A stretch of 64,000 bases of DNA from Ralstonia sp. UNC404CL21Col (GTDB lineage Bacteria > Pseudomonadota > Gammaproteobacteria > Burkholderiales > Burkholderiaceae). The DNA lies in NCBI RefSeq assembly GCF_000620465.1, contig NZ_JIBE01000003.1, forward strand, positions 1,364,001-1,428,000, given 5' to 3'. This document shows positions 52,574-61,175 of this stretch, piece after piece; position 1 is the first letter of the stretch, and every line of letters begins with the position of its first letter. The notes beneath the pieces were generated by a model. That model made no database searches and was not told the origin of the DNA. It saw only the letters and a program-made list of their open reading frames with translations. Position numbers and translations under genes: made by a program.

Positions 52574-53929
52574 ATGAACCCGCACCCGCACGCCGGTGCG
52601 CTGGCGCAGCCTGCACCTGCCGCCGCCACGCCATCCGCACTGCCCCGCACCGCACCTGACGATCCGGCACTCGATGCCATCTACCGCCGCATTGCCTGGC
52701 GGCTGATGCCGATCTTGTTGCTGGCCCAGGTGTTGGCCTACCTCGACCGCGTCAACATCGGCACCGCCAAGCTGCAGATGGCGGCCGACCTGAGCCTGAG
52801 TGCCACCGCCTACGGACTGGGCGCAGGCATCTTCTTCGTTGGCTACTTCTTCTTCGAGGTACCGAGCAACCTGCTGCTGCATCGGCTGGGGGCGCGTTCC
52901 TGGATCGCACGGATCATGGTGTCGTGGGGGCTGCTGTCGGCGGCCATGGGCTGGGTGCAGAGCACGACCGGGTTTTACGTGCTGCGTTTCCTTCTGGGCG
53001 TGGCGGAAGCGGGCTTCTTTCCCGGCATCGTGCTGTATCTCACGTACTGGTTTCCCGCACACCGGCGCGGCCGCATGACGACGCTGTTCATGAGCGCCAC
53101 GGCCGTGGCGGGCATCGTGGGCGGCCCGTTGTCAGGATGGATCCTGGCGGCATTCGACGGGCAGCTCGGGCACGCCGGCTGGCGGTGGATGTTCGTGCTC
53201 GAAGGGCTGCCGTCTGCGCTGGTGGGCGTGCTGGTGTTCTTCCTCTTGCCGAGCCGGCCGCGCGAAGTGCGCTGGCTCAGTGCCGATGCACTGGCGCATC
53301 TGGAAGCGGATCTCGCCCAAGCCGCGCCGGCGCAGGCGCCGCTGCATCGCGCGTCGGACATCCTCAACGGCACGGTCCTGCTGTTTGCGCTGATCTATTT
53401 CCTGCTGCTGGCAGGCTTGTATGGCGTGAGCTTCTGGCTGCCGAGCGTGATTCGCGCCGCGGGCATCGCCAGCACCGTCACGGTCGGGTGGTTGAGTGCC
53501 GTGCCGTATGCCGTGGCCATGGTCGCCATGAACGTGGTGGCCCGGCAGGCCGACAGACGGCGCAACTGGGGCACGCTGGTCGGCGCGTGCGCGCTGGTGG
53601 CCGGTGCAGGCTTTTGTGTGAGCGCCTTCACCGTCGATCAGCTCGCGCCGGCCATGGCCGCATTGACGGTCGCCTCGGCGGGCATCCTGTCGGCGCTGCC
53701 GCTGTTCTGGAACCTGCCCACCGCCCGCCTGGATGGCGTGGCAGCCGCTGCCGGCATCGGCTTCATCAACGCCATTGGCAACCTGTCGGGCTTCGTCAGT
53801 CCGTTCGCCATCGGCTGGCTGACGGACCTGACACACACGGCAACCGCAGGCGTCGGGCTGCTGGGCGCATGCGCCATGCTGGCCGGTGTGTTGACGCTGG
53901 CATACGGGCGTCGCAGTCGCGCGTCCTGA
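52574..53929 (+). CDS. MFS transporter, anion:cation symporter family
   Basis: The 451-residue protein begins after AAGGAGA and has 12 predicted membrane segments. LAYLDRVNIGTAKLQMAADLSLS (first helix) and FFFEVPSNLLLHRLGAR are hallmarks of the ACS family, which takes up carboxylates such as glucarate, tartrate and phthalate. The N-terminal 40 residues are a proline/alanine-rich tail. It follows the tautomerase gene by 55 bp. Uptake of an acid for the two upstream enzymes is plausible but inferred. Confidence 0.9.
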   Translation: MNPHPHAGALAQPAPAAATPSALPRTAPDDPALDAIYRRIAWRLMPILLLAQVLAYLDRVNIGTAKLQMAADLSLSATAYGLGAGIFFVGYFFFEVPSNLLLHRLGARSWIARIMVSWGLLSAAMGWVQSTTGFYVLRFLLGVAEAGFFPGIVLYLTYWFPAHRRGRMTTLFMSATAVAGIVGGPLSGWILAAFDGQLGHAGWRWMFVLEGLPSALVGVLVFFLLPSRPREVRWLSADALAHLEADLAQAAPAQAPLHRASDILNGTVLLFALIYFLLLAGLYGVSFWLPSVIRAAGIASTVTVGWLSAVPYAVAMVAMNVVARQADRRRNWGTLVGACALVAGAGFCVSAFTVDQLAPAMAALTVASAGILSALPLFWNLPTARLDGVAAAAGIGFINAIGNLSGFVSPFAIGWLTDLTHTATAGVGLLGACAMLAGVLTLAYGRRSRAS

Positions 53930-53990
53930 CATCACCCAAGCAGAGATGCGGCCGGTGCGGATACGACACCTGTCCGCACCGGCCGCTGCA

Positions 53991-54605
53991 TCAAACCGCA
54001 ACCATCGGCAACTCGCGGAAAGCGCTCAGCTGTTCCGCCGCCACCGAGTACGCCACCAGGCGCGGATAGTCCGCCGCCGGCACGCGGTCCGGCACCATCA
54101 GCTGGATGAAGGCCCAGGCCACGGCCACCGTCACGCCGGCCTGCGTCAGTTCGTTCTGGTCGACGGGCAACGGCGCGTCCTTCCACTCCGCCTCCAGCGC
54201 TTGCACCGCCGCCAGCAACTGGGTGTGCACGCGCTCGACCCACGGCCCGTGCACTTTCTCGCTGGGGCGCAGGTTGTGTTCGTAGACGATCTGCACCGCC
54301 TTCTCGCACGCGGCCAGCGCCAGGCCGATCACGCGCAGGGTGTGCTGGCGCTCGGCAATGGCGGCGGGCATCAGGCTGCGGCCGGCCAGCGTTTCTGCGT
54401 AATCGATGATGAGCGTGGAGTCGATCAGCACGGTGCCGTCGTCGCACACCAGCGTGGGCGCCTTGACCACGGGGTTGATGGCGCTGAACTGATCGAAATG
54501 CCGGAAGACCGACACCGATGCATGCTCGAACGGCACCCCGAGCAGCTTGAGCGAAATGGCCGTGCGGCGCACGTACGGGGAATCAAGCATGCCGATCAAC
54601 TTCAT
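53991..54605 (-). CDS. Glutathione S-transferase family protein
   Basis: The 204-residue protein has a thioredoxin-like N domain (MKLIGMLDSPYVRRTAISLKLLGVPFEH, with serine/tyrosine near 9-11 as catalytic candidates) and a helical C domain (YAETLAGRSLMPAA and beyond). It resembles the YfcG/zeta-like bacterial transferases. It is monocistronic and divergent from the sensor kinase gene. Substrate unknown. Confidence 0.88.
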   Translation of the reverse strand: MKLIGMLDSPYVRRTAISLKLLGVPFEHASVSVFRHFDQFSAINPVVKAPTLVCDDGTVLIDSTLIIDYAETLAGRSLMPAAIAERQHTLRVIGLALAACEKAVQIVYEHNLRPSEKVHGPWVERVHTQLLAAVQALEAEWKDAPLPVDQNELTQAGVTVAVAWAFIQLMVPDRVPAADYPRLVAYSVAAEQLSAFRELPMVAV

Positions 54606-54845
54606 GGAATCTCCTGTGGGTGTGGTCGTGTCGTGGGTGGGAGGCCTGGATGCGATGCGCATTGCAATGCGGGCGCGGATGCACATGATAGACAGCCAGC
54701 GCAAAGCGTGCCGGCCCCCCAGGCACGCTTTCTGCGTCCCGCTTGCGGCTTTGAGCCGCCTGATGCCATCCACGGGCGGGGGCAAGAATTTCTAGAATGA
54801 CCGCATCCCAGGCGCACCACGCTGCCCGGCCAGACAGGAGACCTT

Positions 54846-57068
54846 ATGCCGTTTCTCGCGCATCACCATGACTGCCACGGGTGGAACGGTGAGATGGCGC
54901 AGCGCGTGCTGGCATTCGATTGGGCCGCCACCGAGCTGGGTCCGATCGAGCACTGGCCGCGCAGCCTGCACGCCGCGGTGCAAATGGTGCTGGCCTCGCC
55001 CGTGCCGCTGGTCATGATGTGGGAGCGCCACGGCTACATGATCTACAACGACGCCTACGCCGAATTTGCCGGCGGGCGTCATCCATATCTGCTCGGCTGC
55101 CCCGTTGAACTCGGCTGGCCCGAGGTGGCCGACTTCAACCGCCACGTCATGGACGTCTGCCTGGGTGGCGGCACGCTGTCGTACCGCGACAAGGAACTCG
55201 TCCTGCTGCGAAACGGCGGCCCCGAAGACGTATGGATGGACCTTTACTACAGCCCGCTGCCCGATGACACCGGCAGCCCAGCCGGCGTGCTCGCCATCGT
55301 GGTGGAAACCACCGAGCGCGTGCAGACCGAACGCGAACGTCAGGCCGCCGAACAGGCGCTGCGCCAGTTGACCGAAACGCTGGAGCAACGCGTGGCCGAT
55401 GCGCTGTCTGCCCGCGCCGAAGTGGAAGCGCAGTTACGCCAGGCCCAGAAGATGGAAGCCATCGGCAACCTGACGGGCGGCGTCGCGCACGACTTCAACA
55501 ACGTGCTGCAGGTGATTGCCGGCAACCTGCAGATGCTGGCCGTGGAAGCGCCGGGCAACACGCGCGTGCAGCACCGGGTGGCCGCGGCCACGCGCGCCGT
55601 GCAGCGTGGCGCCACGCTGGCCGCGCAATTGCTCGCGTTCGCGCGGCGCCAGCCGCTCTCGCCTGCGGTCGTCAACCCGACACGGCTCGTCCAGGGCATG
55701 AGCGAGATGCTGCACCGTGCGCTGGGCGAAGCCATCAAGGTGGAGACCCATCTGGCCGAAGACCTGTGGCACGTGCAGGCCGACCGCAACCAGCTCGAGA
55801 ACGCGCTGCTGAACCTCGCCATCAATGCGCGCGATGCCATGCGCGGCGGCGGCGTGCTGACCATCACCGCCAACAACGTCACGCTCGACAGCGCGCAGGC
55901 GCAGGCGCAAGGGCGCGGCCAGCTTGCCCCCGGCGACTACCTCGTCTTCTCCGTCACCGACACCGGCGTCGGCATGCCGCCCGAAGTGGTCGAACACGTC
56001 TTCGAACCGTTCTTCACCACCAAGCCCGACGGTCATGGCACGGGTCTGGGCTTGAGCATGGTGTTCGGCTTCGTCAAGCAGAGTGGCGGGCATATCGCCA
56101 TCGAGAGCGCGGTCGGGCGCGGCACCACGGTGCAGCTCTACTTCCCGCGCAGCACGGAGGCCGCCCCGGACGATGCCTTCGACCTGCGCGACACCGTCGT
56201 CACGCCCATGGGCGGGCGCGAGACCATCCTCGTGGTGGAAGACGACACCGACGTGCGCCTGACAGCCGTCGACATGCTGACCCAGCTCGGCTACCGCGTG
56301 CTGACCGCCGCCAATGGCGAAGCCGCGCTGGAACTCATGAACAGCGGCACGCCCATCGATCTGTTGTTTACCGACGTGATCATGCCGGGCCCCATCAAGG
56401 GCGGCGAACTGTCGATCCGCGCCGCGCAACGCGTGCCGCCGCTGCCGGTACTGCTCGTCTCCGGCTATACGCGTGACGAAATCCTGCACGACGGCAGGCT
56501 GCCGCCGGGCGTGACGCTGCTCGACAAACCCTACCGGCGCGATGACCTGGCGCGCATGGTGCGCAACGTGCTCAACAGCAGCCGCACAGGGCAGGCGCAG
56601 GGGCAGGTGCAAGTACACCCAACATCAACGACATCCATCGACGATGCTGCAACCGCGGCTGCCGACACGTCACCACCGCCCACGGTGCTGCTGGTGGAAG
56701 ATGACGCCGGCTCCCGCGAGGCCATGCAGGAAGTGCTCACCACGTTCGGCCTGCAATGCCTGGCCGCCGCCAGTGCGGAAGACGCCCTGGCCATCGCCCG
56801 CACGCAGCCCGTGCAGGTGCTGCTGACCGACCTCACCCTGCCGGGCCAATCCGGCGCCGAACTCGCCCGCACACTGCAGCGGCAGTACCCGAACATGGAC
56901 GTGCTGCTGATGACCGGCTACGGCACCCAAGCCGAGATTGGCGAGCCCATTCCGGGCGCGCGCGTGCTCGCCAAGCCGGTCGACTTGACGGTGCTGCATG
57001 GGGCGCTGGCGCCATGGCTGGGCACCGGCGTAAATGCAGCAACGCAGCATGTGACGAACGCCGCATAA
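54846..57068 (+). CDS. Hybrid histidine kinase with PAS-like sensor and two receiver domains
   Basis: The 740-residue protein has no membrane segment, so it is cytoplasmic. Order: PAS-like domain (about 20-160), coil, HisKA with phospho-acceptor H215 in GGVAHDFNNVLQ, HATPase (about 320-440; N-box LLNLAINARDAM, G1 VTDTGVGM, G2 GTGLGLSMV), receiver 1 (about 455-575; phospho-aspartate in LLFTDVIMPG), receiver 2 (about 617-735; LLTDLTLPGQ). The HDFNN type of histidine box is common in soil-bacterium hybrid kinases. No DNA-binding partner is adjacent; the next gene is an ECF41 sigma factor with its own promoter. Confidence 0.93.
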   Translation: MPFLAHHHDCHGWNGEMAQRVLAFDWAATELGPIEHWPRSLHAAVQMVLASPVPLVMMWERHGYMIYNDAYAEFAGGRHPYLLGCPVELGWPEVADFNRHVMDVCLGGGTLSYRDKELVLLRNGGPEDVWMDLYYSPLPDDTGSPAGVLAIVVETTERVQTERERQAAEQALRQLTETLEQRVADALSARAEVEAQLRQAQKMEAIGNLTGGVAHDFNNVLQVIAGNLQMLAVEAPGNTRVQHRVAAATRAVQRGATLAAQLLAFARRQPLSPAVVNPTRLVQGMSEMLHRALGEAIKVETHLAEDLWHVQADRNQLENALLNLAINARDAMRGGGVLTITANNVTLDSAQAQAQGRGQLAPGDYLVFSVTDTGVGMPPEVVEHVFEPFFTTKPDGHGTGLGLSMVFGFVKQSGGHIAIESAVGRGTTVQLYFPRSTEAAPDDAFDLRDTVVTPMGGRETILVVEDDTDVRLTAVDMLTQLGYRVLTAANGEAALELMNSGTPIDLLFTDVIMPGPIKGGELSIRAAQRVPPLPVLLVSGYTRDEILHDGRLPPGVTLLDKPYRRDDLARMVRNVLNSSRTGQAQGQVQVHPTSTTSIDDAATAAADTSPPPTVLLVEDDAGSREAMQEVLTTFGLQCLAAASAEDALAIARTQPVQVLLTDLTLPGQSGAELARTLQRQYPNMDVLLMTGYGTQAEIGEPIPGARVLAKPVDLTVLHGALAPWLGTGVNAATQHVTNAA

Positions 57069-57079
57069 TCGCAGCGTCC

Positions 57080-57106
57080 TGTCACAACCGACCACGCCCG
57101 CCCGTC
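57080..57106 (+). promoter_or_regulatory. ECF41-type promoter of the sigma factor gene
   Basis: TGTCACA, 16 bp, CGTC. The same two elements with the same spacing occur before the next gene. This is the promoter type reported for ECF41 sigma factors and suggests autoregulation. Confidence 0.85.
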
Positions 57107-57139
57107 TAGGGAGCATCTTCCCTAGACGACACCGCCGCC

Positions 57140-58048
57140 ATGACCCAGCGCCGCGCCGACCGCCCCACCCGCACTGACCGCGAAGACACGGCCTTCACCG
57201 CCGCGCGGCCTCGCCTCTTCGCGATTGCCTATCGCATGCTGGGCAGCCGAGCCGATGCGGAAGACGTGCTGCAAGACGCCTGGATGCGCTGGCACCAGAC
57301 CGACCAGACCGCTCTGCAATCGGCCGAGGCTTGGCTCGTGACGGTGGTCACTCGCCTGTCGATCGACCGCCTGCGCGCCGCCAAGACCGAGCGCGAAGCC
57401 TACGTCGGCTGGTGGCTGCCCGAACCGCTGGTTGAACCCGAAAGCCACGCCCCTACGCCCGAAACCGCGGTCGAACTGGCGGGCGATTTGTCGATGGCCC
57501 TGTTGTGGGTGCTCGAACGCCTGTCACCCGAAGAGCGCGCGGCGTTTCTGATGCGCCAGGTCTTCGAGCAGGACTATTCGGAGATTGCCGCGCTGCTGGG
57601 CAAGACCGAAGCCGCGTGCCGACAGATGGTGCACCGCGCGACCGACCGCGTGCAGCAGGAGCGCCCGCGCTTCGACGTCGCGCCCGATGCGCATCGGAAA
57701 CTGCTCGAGCGCTTTGCCGAAGCGTCGCGCACGGGCCAGCGCGACGCCATCCGCGCGCTGCTGGCAGACGACGCGCAACTGGTGGGCGACGGCGGCGGCA
57801 AAGTACCGTCGTTCACTCGCATCATTCAAGACGCCGGCCAGATCACCAAGATCTACTGCGAGCTGGTGCGCGCCATGGGCGACGTCCGCTACGTACACGC
57901 CCGCGTGAACGGCGAACCCGGCCTGCTGCGCTATGTGGATGGCACGCTGGAATCGGCCCAGTCGTTCGTCATCGAGAACGGCCGCATCGTGGCCATCTAC
58001 GTCGTGCGCAATCCGGACAAGCTGGCGCACATCGGCATCGGCGCATAA
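57140..58048 (+). CDS. ECF41-family RNA polymerase sigma factor with SnoaL-like C-terminal domain
   Basis: The 302-residue protein has sigma-2 (about 15-85; FAIAYRMLGSRADAEDVLQDAWMRW) and sigma-4 (about 115-165; LSPEERAAFLMRQVFEQDYSEIAALLGKTEAACRQMVHRA) and then a SnoaL-like extension (about 175-300). ECF41 marks are present: WLPEPL in the linker between sigma-2 and sigma-4, DGGGKV at about 214-219 and NPDKL near the end. In this group the extension replaces an anti-sigma factor and adjusts activity; no anti-sigma gene is near. The partner gene is a carboxymuconolactone decarboxylase-like gene just downstream, with the matching promoter. Confidence 0.95.
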   Translation: MTQRRADRPTRTDREDTAFTAARPRLFAIAYRMLGSRADAEDVLQDAWMRWHQTDQTALQSAEAWLVTVVTRLSIDRLRAAKTEREAYVGWWLPEPLVEPESHAPTPETAVELAGDLSMALLWVLERLSPEERAAFLMRQVFEQDYSEIAALLGKTEAACRQMVHRATDRVQQERPRFDVAPDAHRKLLERFAEASRTGQRDAIRALLADDAQLVGDGGGKVPSFTRIIQDAGQITKIYCELVRAMGDVRYVHARVNGEPGLLRYVDGTLESAQSFVIENGRIVAIYVVRNPDKLAHIGIGA

Positions 58049-58076
58049 GAGAACGCGAAACATTTTTTGGCCGGGG

Positions 58077-58103
58077 TGTCACAACCCGGCCGCGCGGGGC
58101 GTC
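58077..58103 (+). promoter_or_regulatory. ECF41-type promoter of the AhpD-like gene
   Basis: TGTCACA, 16 bp, CGTC, identical in elements and spacing to the site before the sigma gene. It lies 83 bp upstream of the AhpD-like gene, marking that gene as the sigma factor's target. Confidence 0.87.
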
Positions 58104-58185
58104 TTAAAGGTATGGAGCGACGCACTGCACCAACGCAACGCGTGCCCTGCTCCTGTTCACCTACCCAAACCCTTAGGAGCCGCTC

Positions 58186-58656
58186 ATGTCGCAAGCCCCC
58201 CGCATCGCCTACTTCCAACTCGCACCGAAGGCGTTCAACCACCTGCTGAGCCTGTCGAACAGCCTGCGCCGCGACTTGCTGGGCGCACGGCTGGTCGACC
58301 TCGTGCTGCTGCGCGTGTCGCAAATCAACGGCTGCGCCTTCTGCATCGACATGCACTGGAGCGACCTCATCAAGATGGGCGAAGACCCCCGCCACCTGAA
58401 CGCCGTGGCCGGCTGGCGCGAAGCCCCGTTCTTTACCGAGCGCGAGCGCGCCGCACTGCGCTGGGCCGAGCTGGTTACCGACACCCCGCACAGCGATGCC
58501 AGCGACGAAGAATTCGCCAAGCTGCGCCAGCACTTCAGCGATGAAGAGATTGCCGAGCTGAGCTTTGTGATCGTCACCATCAACAGCTGGAACCTGCTGA
58601 ACGTGAGCCTGCGCAACCCGGTGCCGCTGAAGGCGCCGTATGTTGCAGCGGCGTAA
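58186..58656 (+). CDS. Carboxymuconolactone decarboxylase (AhpD-like) family protein
   Basis: The 156-residue protein is all-helical with the CxxC motif in INGCAFCIDMHW near 45-56 and a distal H. AhpD-type proteins reduce peroxiredoxins or lipoyl groups; many are uncharacterised. ECF41 sigma factors are typically paired with a carboxymuconolactone decarboxylase, oxidoreductase or epimerase gene, and this is such a partner. GGAG lies before the ATG at 58186. Confidence 0.93.
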   Translation: MSQAPRIAYFQLAPKAFNHLLSLSNSLRRDLLGARLVDLVLLRVSQINGCAFCIDMHWSDLIKMGEDPRHLNAVAGWREAPFFTERERAALRWAELVTDTPHSDASDEEFAKLRQHFSDEEIAELSFVIVTINSWNLLNVSLRNPVPLKAPYVAAA

Positions 58657-58729
58657 CAAGGTCGGCGCCAGTACGACGATCGCTGTACAGCAGCGCCTGC
58701 GTGCCCGCGTAGGCGCTGCACCTACGGGC

Positions 58730-59272
58730 TTATCCGTGCAGGAAGCGCACCATCAGCACTTCGTCTGCATAGCCCGTGGTCGATTTGAGCGCGCGCGGCT
58801 CCACGCCGTAGGTCTCAAACCCGCAACGCTCGTACAGCGCGAGCGCCGCATCGTTGCCGCGCACCACAGACAACGTGAGCTGTTGGACCAAGCCCGCTGC
58901 CGCCGCCACGATGCGCTCCACCAGCGCCACGCCCACGCCGCGCCCGCGCGCTGCCGGCGCTACGTAAAAGCCCCACACAAACCCCTTATGCGCGAGCTTG
59001 GCCATCGTCTGCCGTTTGAAGCCGACCATGCCGATGATGCGTGCGTCGCTGCCGGTTCCCGCATAGGCGCCCAGCACGATGGTGGTCGCCAGGCGCTCGG
59101 CAAACGCTTCCGTCGAGAGCCCGACCTCCGCCTCGTAGGTTGAGCCGAAGGCGTCGGGCGCATCCTTGAGCGCGGCGAGCCGGATGGTGCGGTAGTCCTC
59201 CACATCGGCCGCATGGGTGGAAGACAGCTGGCGGATCACGACGGCGTTGTTGTTTGCGTTGGCGTTGGACAT
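58730..59272 (-). CDS. GNAT-family N-acetyltransferase
   Basis: The 180-residue protein has the GNAT acetyl-CoA motif VWGFYVAPAARGRGVGVALVERIV near 100-123 and LSVVRGNDAALALYERCGFETYG near 135-157. The N-terminus starts with an Asn/Ala run (MSNANANNNAVV). A longer frame to 59413 exists but its first part has no GNAT character. Substrate unknown. Confidence 0.9.
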   Translation of the reverse strand: MSNANANNNAVVIRQLSSTHAADVEDYRTIRLAALKDAPDAFGSTYEAEVGLSTEAFAERLATTIVLGAYAGTGSDARIIGMVGFKRQTMAKLAHKGFVWGFYVAPAARGRGVGVALVERIVAAAAGLVQQLTLSVVRGNDAALALYERCGFETYGVEPRALKSTTGYADEVLMVRFLHG

Positions 59273-59481
59273 GGCTGGCAAGGGACTCGCCGTGTAGGCA
59301 AGAAACAGACGTGAGCCGCCAGTATCGCGCCAATCACACGCACTAGACCTACAGCGCCGCCTCCGTCCATGAAGCCGAGGGCTTTGTCCGTCAATTGGCC
59401 TATGTCGGCGCACACCCAGCTACCTATGCTTCGGGGAAACGCGAGTCAGCAGACCGCGACAACGAGAACCGGGGGGAAGCC

Positions 59482-61020
59482 ATGGCCGAGCTTTTGATCG
59501 CCCAAGCGCAACGCAGCAGCAGCGCACACGTACAGCCCACACCCGCACCGATCCCGCCCGACACGCCACGGCACCCACGCGGCATGCACGGCGCCGCGCT
59601 GGTGATGGCGGCTGCGCTGTCGCTGGGGCTCAGTGCCTGCGGTGGCGGCGACGATGCCGGTACCACGACCCCGCCGACGAACAACAACACGCCGGCGCCA
59701 ACGCCGACACCATCACCCGCGCCGACACCGACGCCCTCACCGACGCCGGCCCCCGCTCCCGCACCAGCGACATACTCGGTGGGCGGCACCGTCAGCGGCC
59801 TGGCCGCGGGCAAATCGGTCACGCTGCTGGACAACGGCGGCGATGCCGTGGTCGTCAGCGCCAACGGCAGCTTCCACTTCCCGACCAAGCTCGCGCAGGG
59901 CAAGCCCTATGCAGCCACGGTCGGCACGCGGCCTTCGGGTGAGAACTGCACCGTCACCAACGGCAGCGGCATTGTCGGCACCAGCAACGTGACGACCATT
60001 GCAGTGGCCTGCACGCCCAAGCCGCTGTTCGGCTATGCGGTCAACTCCACTGACGGCACCATCTCCGCCTTTACGCTGGATGCCACCACCGGCCTGCCTA
60101 CCGCAGTCGGCACGGCAGTAGCGGTGGGAGCAGGCCCGCTGTCGCTGACCATCGACCCCGCAGGCAAGTTCGTCTACGTGGCCAACGCCAACGACAACAC
60201 CGTCACCACGCTGTCCATCAATGCCAATACCGGCGTGCTCACGGTGGTGGGTTCGCCCACGGCCACGGGCATGCAGCCGTACAGCATTGCGCGCACGCCC
60301 AACGGCAAGTTTGCGTACACGGCCAACTTTGGTGACAACACGCTGTCGGCGTTCTCGGTCAACACCGGCACGGGTGCGCTCACCGCGCTTGCGCCCATCA
60401 CCGCCGGGGCCAACCCGTACACGGTCACCATCAACAGCGCCGGGACCTTCGCCTACGTGGTGAACGCCAACAGCGGCGCCACGCCCGGCACGGCCATGGC
60501 GTTTGCCGTCAACAACACCACCGGCGCGCTCACGCAGGTGGGCACCACAGTCAACACGGGCAACACGCCGCAGTTCATTGCCGTTGCGCCGAGCGGCGGC
60601 TATGCCTACGTTGCCAATTCCGCTGACAACACGCTGGGCGTGTACAGCATCGACAACACGGGCGCGCTCACCGCCTCGGGCTCACCCGTGGCTACCGGCG
60701 TCAACCCGTTCTACATCGCCATCGCACCGTCGGGCAGCTTCCTGTATGTGGCCAACGTGCTGGACAACACCGTGAGCGTCTTCAGCATCAACCCGGCCAA
60801 CGGCGCGCTCACGCTGGTTGACACCACACCCACCGGCAACGCACCCGTGACGGTCATCGTCAACCCGGCCGGCACCTTCGCCTACGTGGTTAGCGCCGTG
60901 GACAACACCGTCAGCGCGTACAGCATCAACAGCACCACCGGCAAGCTGACCGCCGTGGCCAGCGGGTCGGCCGCCACCGGCAACATCCCGCGCGGCATGG
61001 CGATCGTGGCGGTGCCTTGA
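59482..61020 (+). CDS. Lactonase-type beta-propeller lipoprotein
   Basis: The 512-residue protein (ATG 59482, after GGGGGGAAG) has an unusual start: about 35 polar residues, then a lipoprotein signal ending SLGLSACGGGDD. ATG 59584 would give a normal signal. A long Pro/Thr/Ser/Ala linker (about 70-98) follows, then a small beta domain (about 97-180), then repeated blades of the kind FVYVANANDNTVTTLSINANTGVLT with about 45-50 residues each, at least six. The family includes 6-phosphogluconolactonase-like proteins, but with an exposed lipoprotein anchor a surface binding role is more likely. A strong terminator follows. Confidence 0.85.
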   Translation: MAELLIAQAQRSSSAHVQPTPAPIPPDTPRHPRGMHGAALVMAAALSLGLSACGGGDDAGTTTPPTNNNTPAPTPTPSPAPTPTPSPTPAPAPAPATYSVGGTVSGLAAGKSVTLLDNGGDAVVVSANGSFHFPTKLAQGKPYAATVGTRPSGENCTVTNGSGIVGTSNVTTIAVACTPKPLFGYAVNSTDGTISAFTLDATTGLPTAVGTAVAVGAGPLSLTIDPAGKFVYVANANDNTVTTLSINANTGVLTVVGSPTATGMQPYSIARTPNGKFAYTANFGDNTLSAFSVNTGTGALTALAPITAGANPYTVTINSAGTFAYVVNANSGATPGTAMAFAVNNTTGALTQVGTTVNTGNTPQFIAVAPSGGYAYVANSADNTLGVYSIDNTGALTASGSPVATGVNPFYIAIAPSGSFLYVANVLDNTVSVFSINPANGALTLVDTTPTGNAPVTVIVNPAGTFAYVVSAVDNTVSAYSINSTTGKLTAVASGSAATGNIPRGMAIVAVP

Positions 61021-61060
61021 GGTTTTGATTGAGTTGAGCTGAATCGGTAGGCAGCAATGC

Positions 61061-61092
61061 AAAGCCCCTCGCGATGGCGAGGGGCTTTTTGC
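61061..61092 (+). terminator. Terminator after the beta-propeller gene
   Basis: AAAGCCCCTCGC, loop GATG, GCGAGGGGCTTT, then TT and GC. It lies 40 bp after the stop codon and is read on the plus strand. Confidence 0.92.
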
Positions 61093-61175
61093 AATGTTCG
61101 CTCCGCGGCGCTAGCGATCTCTACTTACCAGCGCGCGCCAGAACGGGCTGGGATCGTGCGGTGCCGATGCATGCA

